A stretch of DNA of 6,939 bases from an uncultured Dysosmobacter sp. GTDB taxonomy: Bacteria > Bacillota > Clostridia > Oscillospirales > Oscillospiraceae. This document shows, one piece after another, positions 5,303 to 6,939 of the stretch; the stretch's first letter is position 1, and each line of letters begins with the position of its first letter. The position numbers were made by a program, and so were the translations under genes. The notes beneath the pieces are model-generated. The model searched no databases. It worked only from the letters and a program-made list of their open reading frames with translations, and was not told the DNA's origin. The DNA lies in assembly GCA_934504065.1 (NCBI GenBank), contig CAKSVQ010000121.1:1-6939 (forward strand), read 5' to 3'.

Positions 5303-5611
5303 ATGATGGAGATCCATGCAAAAAGTGCGGACCGGAATCTTTTGCTGGAGCTTTGCGGCGAAATTGACCACCATGGGGCGAAAAACGCCATGCGGGAACT
5401 GGAACTGGCAATCGACGCAGCGCTTCCGAAAAAGCTGGTTCTGGACATGAACGGCGTGACGTTTATGGACAGCTCCGGTATTGCGCTGGTCCTGCGGGCA
5501 CAGCAGCGTATGCAGCTTCTGGACGGCGGGCTGCTGGTGTGTCGCGTGCCGCAGCAGGCGAAACGGGTATTCGACGCCGCAGGGATCGGGCGGTTTGTGA
5601 CGATACGGTAA
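5303..5611 (+). CDS. spoIIAA: Anti-sigma F factor antagonist SpoIIAA (STAS domain)
   Basis: SpoIIAA triggers forespore-specific transcription. In unphosphorylated form it binds SpoIIAB and releases sigma F. SpoIIAB phosphorylates it and SpoIIE reverses this. The 102-residue product is a single STAS domain: LCGEIDHHGAKNAM (17-30), the phospho-acceptor loop FMDSSGIA (54-61), where Ser58 corresponds to the phosphorylated serine of B. subtilis SpoIIAA, and KRVFDAAGI (87-95). It lacks the roughly 15-residue C-terminal tail of the B. subtilis protein. ATG codons at 5303 and 5306 are both possible. The site AGGAAAGGGG (5287-5296) is 6 or 9 nt upstream. The stop codon abuts the spoIIAB ribosome-binding site. 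In Bacillus this operon is driven by sigma H; no convincing sigma-H promoter was seen upstream here. Confidence 0.94.
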   Translation: MMEIHAKSADRNLLLELCGEIDHHGAKNAMRELELAIDAALPKKLVLDMNGVTFMDSSGIALVLRAQQRMQLLDGGLLVCRVPQQAKRVFDAAGIGRFVTIR

Positions 5612-5624
5612 GGAGGGGTACATA

Positions 5625-6071
5625 GTGAAAAGCAAGGCACTCAACGAGGTCACACTGGAATTTCCCAGCCGCAGCAGCAATGAGGGGTTTGCCCGGGCCG
5701 CGGCAGCCAGCTTTGCCGCGCAGATGGATCCAACGCTCAACGAAGTGGAGGATATTAAAACCGCTGTCAGTGAAGCGGTGACCAATGCAACAGTGCATGG
5801 GTATCCGGACGGCATCGGAAAAATTATCCTGAAGCTGCGCATTTTACCGGGAAATATTTTGGAATTGACCGTAAAGGACCATGGCAAGGGGATCCCGGAC
5901 GTGGAAAAAGCGCGAGAACCCATGTTTACTACCGGCGGTGAAGAGCGCAGCGGCATGGGCTTTACGATCATGGAGAGCTTCATGGATCAGTTGACCGTGC
6001 GGTCAACGCCCGAACGTGGAACGACGGTGACCATGAAAAAACGCCTAACCCCCAGAGTCAAGGCAAAATGA
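5625..6071 (+). CDS. spoIIAB: Anti-sigma F factor / serine kinase SpoIIAB
   Basis: SpoIIAB holds sigma F inactive and phosphorylates SpoIIAA with ATP, so it is the switch element of the partner-switching module. The 148 residues equal the family length. The GHKL ATPase motifs are all present: N-box SEAVTNATVHGY (49-60) with Glu50 and Asn54, G1 box DHGKGI (85-90), and G2 box RSGMGFTIMESFMD (108-121). The start is GTG at 5625, chosen by the strong AGGAGGGG (5611-5618) 6 nt upstream. That site overlaps the last base of the spoIIAA stop. The TGA overlaps the sigF ATG (ATGA at 6068-6071), consistent with coupled, near-stoichiometric synthesis of the anti-sigma factor and its target. Confidence 0.97.
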   Translation: MKSKALNEVTLEFPSRSSNEGFARAAAASFAAQMDPTLNEVEDIKTAVSEAVTNATVHGYPDGIGKIILKLRILPGNILELTVKDHGKGIPDVEKAREPMFTTGGEERSGMGFTIMESFMDQLTVRSTPERGTTVTMKKRLTPRVKAK

Positions 6072-6772
6072 GCGCTGCGCTGGATGTGCTGCGCGCGGCG
6101 CAGGCAGGTGACCGGGATGCCTGTCAGCAGGCGGTTCTGGAAAATAACGGACTGATCTGGAGCGTTGTGCGCCGCTATTATGGCCGCGGTGTGGACGCGG
6201 ATGACCTCTATCAGCTGGGCTGCCTTGGCTTTTTGAAGGCGATCCGTGGGTTTGATTTTCACTACGGCACCTGCTTTTCCACCTATGCTGTTCCGAAGAT
6301 CGCGGGGGAGATCCGCCGCTTTCTGCGGGACGATGGAACGATCAAAGTAGGACGGGCTACACGGGAGCAAGGGCAAACGCTTTACAGAAAGCGGGAACAG
6401 CTGCGCCAGAAGCTGGGTCGGGAACCGACGCTTTCCGAGCTTGCGGAGGCCACGGGCTGGCAGGCGGAGGAGATCGCGCAGATCGAATTGGCCACCGATA
6501 CCCCGGATTCCCTGCAGCAGGAGGTTGCGGACGGACTGACATTGGAGAGCACGTTGGGTACGGAAGCGCCGGAGGAGGGATTGGTGGAGCGGATCGCACT
6601 GCGGGAGGCCATTGACCGACTGCCAGAAAAGGAGCGGATGACAATTTTGCTGCGCTATTTCAAGAGTCTGACGCAGGAGCAGACGGCCCGGATTCTTGGG
6701 GTGTCGCAGGTGCAGGTATCCCGTCTGGAACGGCGGGGGTTGGTGCGGCTGCGGGAGAGCTTTGAACCATGA
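6068..6772 (+). CDS. sigF: RNA polymerase sporulation-specific sigma factor SigF
   Basis: Sigma F directs the first forespore gene set after asymmetric septation. The 234-residue product has the sigma-70 regions in order: 1.2/2.1 with NNGLIWSVVRRYYGR (26-40), 2.2-2.4 with DDLYQLGCLGFLKAIRGFDF (45-64) and STYAVPKIAGEIRRFLRDDG (71-90), region 3 with LGREPTLSELAEATG (116-130), and region 4 whose helix-turn-helix is TQEQTARILGVSQVQVSRLE (202-221). It is somewhat shorter than B. subtilis SigF (about 255) because the N-terminus is short. Sigma G is similar in sequence, but the spoIIAA-spoIIAB context identifies sigF. No terminator follows. The last 113 bp are also antisense coding sequence of the converging gene, and I see no spoVA genes downstream. 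Confidence 0.96.
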   Translation: MSAALDVLRAAQAGDRDACQQAVLENNGLIWSVVRRYYGRGVDADDLYQLGCLGFLKAIRGFDFHYGTCFSTYAVPKIAGEIRRFLRDDGTIKVGRATREQGQTLYRKREQLRQKLGREPTLSELAEATGWQAEEIAQIELATDTPDSLQQEVADGLTLESTLGTEAPEEGLVERIALREAIDRLPEKERMTILLRYFKSLTQEQTARILGVSQVQVSRLERRGLVRLRESFEP

Positions 6773-6939
6773 AATAGCTGTCATCCTGAAATTCCGTCAT
6801 GGTGTTCCAGTAACGCTTGGGCATATTCCGCATCCGGCATTTGGGGTTGTACCGTTCTTTGATGGCGATCGTATCGTAAAAGTGCTTCCATAAAATGCGG
6901 TAGGCGGCTTCATTTTTATCCGGCGGAGCTATTTGAAAG
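6660..6939 (-). CDS. C-terminal part of a TIGR03915/DUF4130-type putative DNA metabolism protein (truncated by window edge)
   Basis: The minus-strand frame is open from the right edge and visible for 92 codons plus stop. Its first part, AYRILWKHFYDTIAIKERYN and then MPKRYWNTMTEF, matches the C-terminal DUF4130 region of TIGR03915 proteins. These are usually encoded beside a radical-SAM partner (TIGR03916) and thought to act in DNA modification or repair; the reaction is unknown. After MTEF, where family members normally stop soon, the frame continues through a Pro/Ala/Ser-rich tail of about 40 residues that is mostly antisense to sigF. The stop lies at 6662-6660. A TGA in another frame (GGATGA) occurs immediately after MTEF, so either a one-base shift or loss of the original stop has lengthened the protein. 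The start and the partner gene lie outside the window. Confidence 0.83.
   Translation of the reverse strand, partial: FQIAPPDKNEAAYRILWKHFYDTIAIKERYNPKCRMRNMPKRYWNTMTEFQDDSYFMVQSSPAAAPTPAVPDGIPAPATPQESGPSAPASDS

Noticed and set aside
5987..6784. Long minus-strand open frame (265 codons) antisense to sigF
   Set aside because: It mirrors the sigF coding sequence, has no ribosome-binding site or recognisable domain, and the sigF protein is unmistakable.

Overview
The window looks like a piece of a moderately GC-rich, endospore-forming member of the Clostridia, most likely from the Oscillospiraceae/Ruminococcaceae side. The grounds are a clostridial-type Rex, an SLH-domain surface protein, Mini-RNase III, an NFACT/RqcH protein and a complete spoIIAA-spoIIAB-sigF operon. 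The family-level placement is inference from gene content and base composition. I do not recognise the species.

Left part (1-1911, + strand): the 3' portion of rex (NADH/NAD+-sensing repressor) is followed with almost no gap by a secreted SLH-domain protein. After it comes a very small cysteine/glycine/asparagine-rich, completely uncharged protein (45 aa) of unknown function.

Non-coding block (1912-2270): no credible gene. At least five strong inverted repeats are packed into about 250 bases, and the block is bounded by two nearly identical copies of a GC-rich terminator-like hairpin 225 bp apart. It then runs into a good housekeeping-type promoter (ATGACA, 17 bp, TATGAT) for the next gene pair. 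This block and the microprotein beside it are the least explained parts of the window.

Middle (2271-5119): mrnC (Mini-III, 23S rRNA maturation) and rqcH (NFACT, ribosome quality control) overlap by one base (TGATG) and end at a strong intrinsic terminator. A convergent minus-strand gene for an iron-sulfur-flavoprotein-like NAD(P)H:FMN reductase ends just beyond it. That gene has its own plausible promoter, close to a 9-bp inverted repeat that spans the divergent intergenic region.

Right part (5303-6939): spoIIAA-spoIIAB-sigF, the forespore sigma-F switch, are tightly packed. SpoIIAB (anti-sigma factor and kinase) holds SigF until unphosphorylated SpoIIAA releases it. The usual active-site features are visible in all three proteins. 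Converging on sigF is the C-terminal part of a TIGR03915/DUF4130-type putative DNA-metabolism protein. Its reading frame runs 113 bp into the 3' end of sigF on the opposite strand, and no terminator separates the two.

I found no tRNA, rRNA, CRISPR array, transposase or prophage gene. I see no clear multi-gene novel system; the candidates for novelty are listed individually with their limits.
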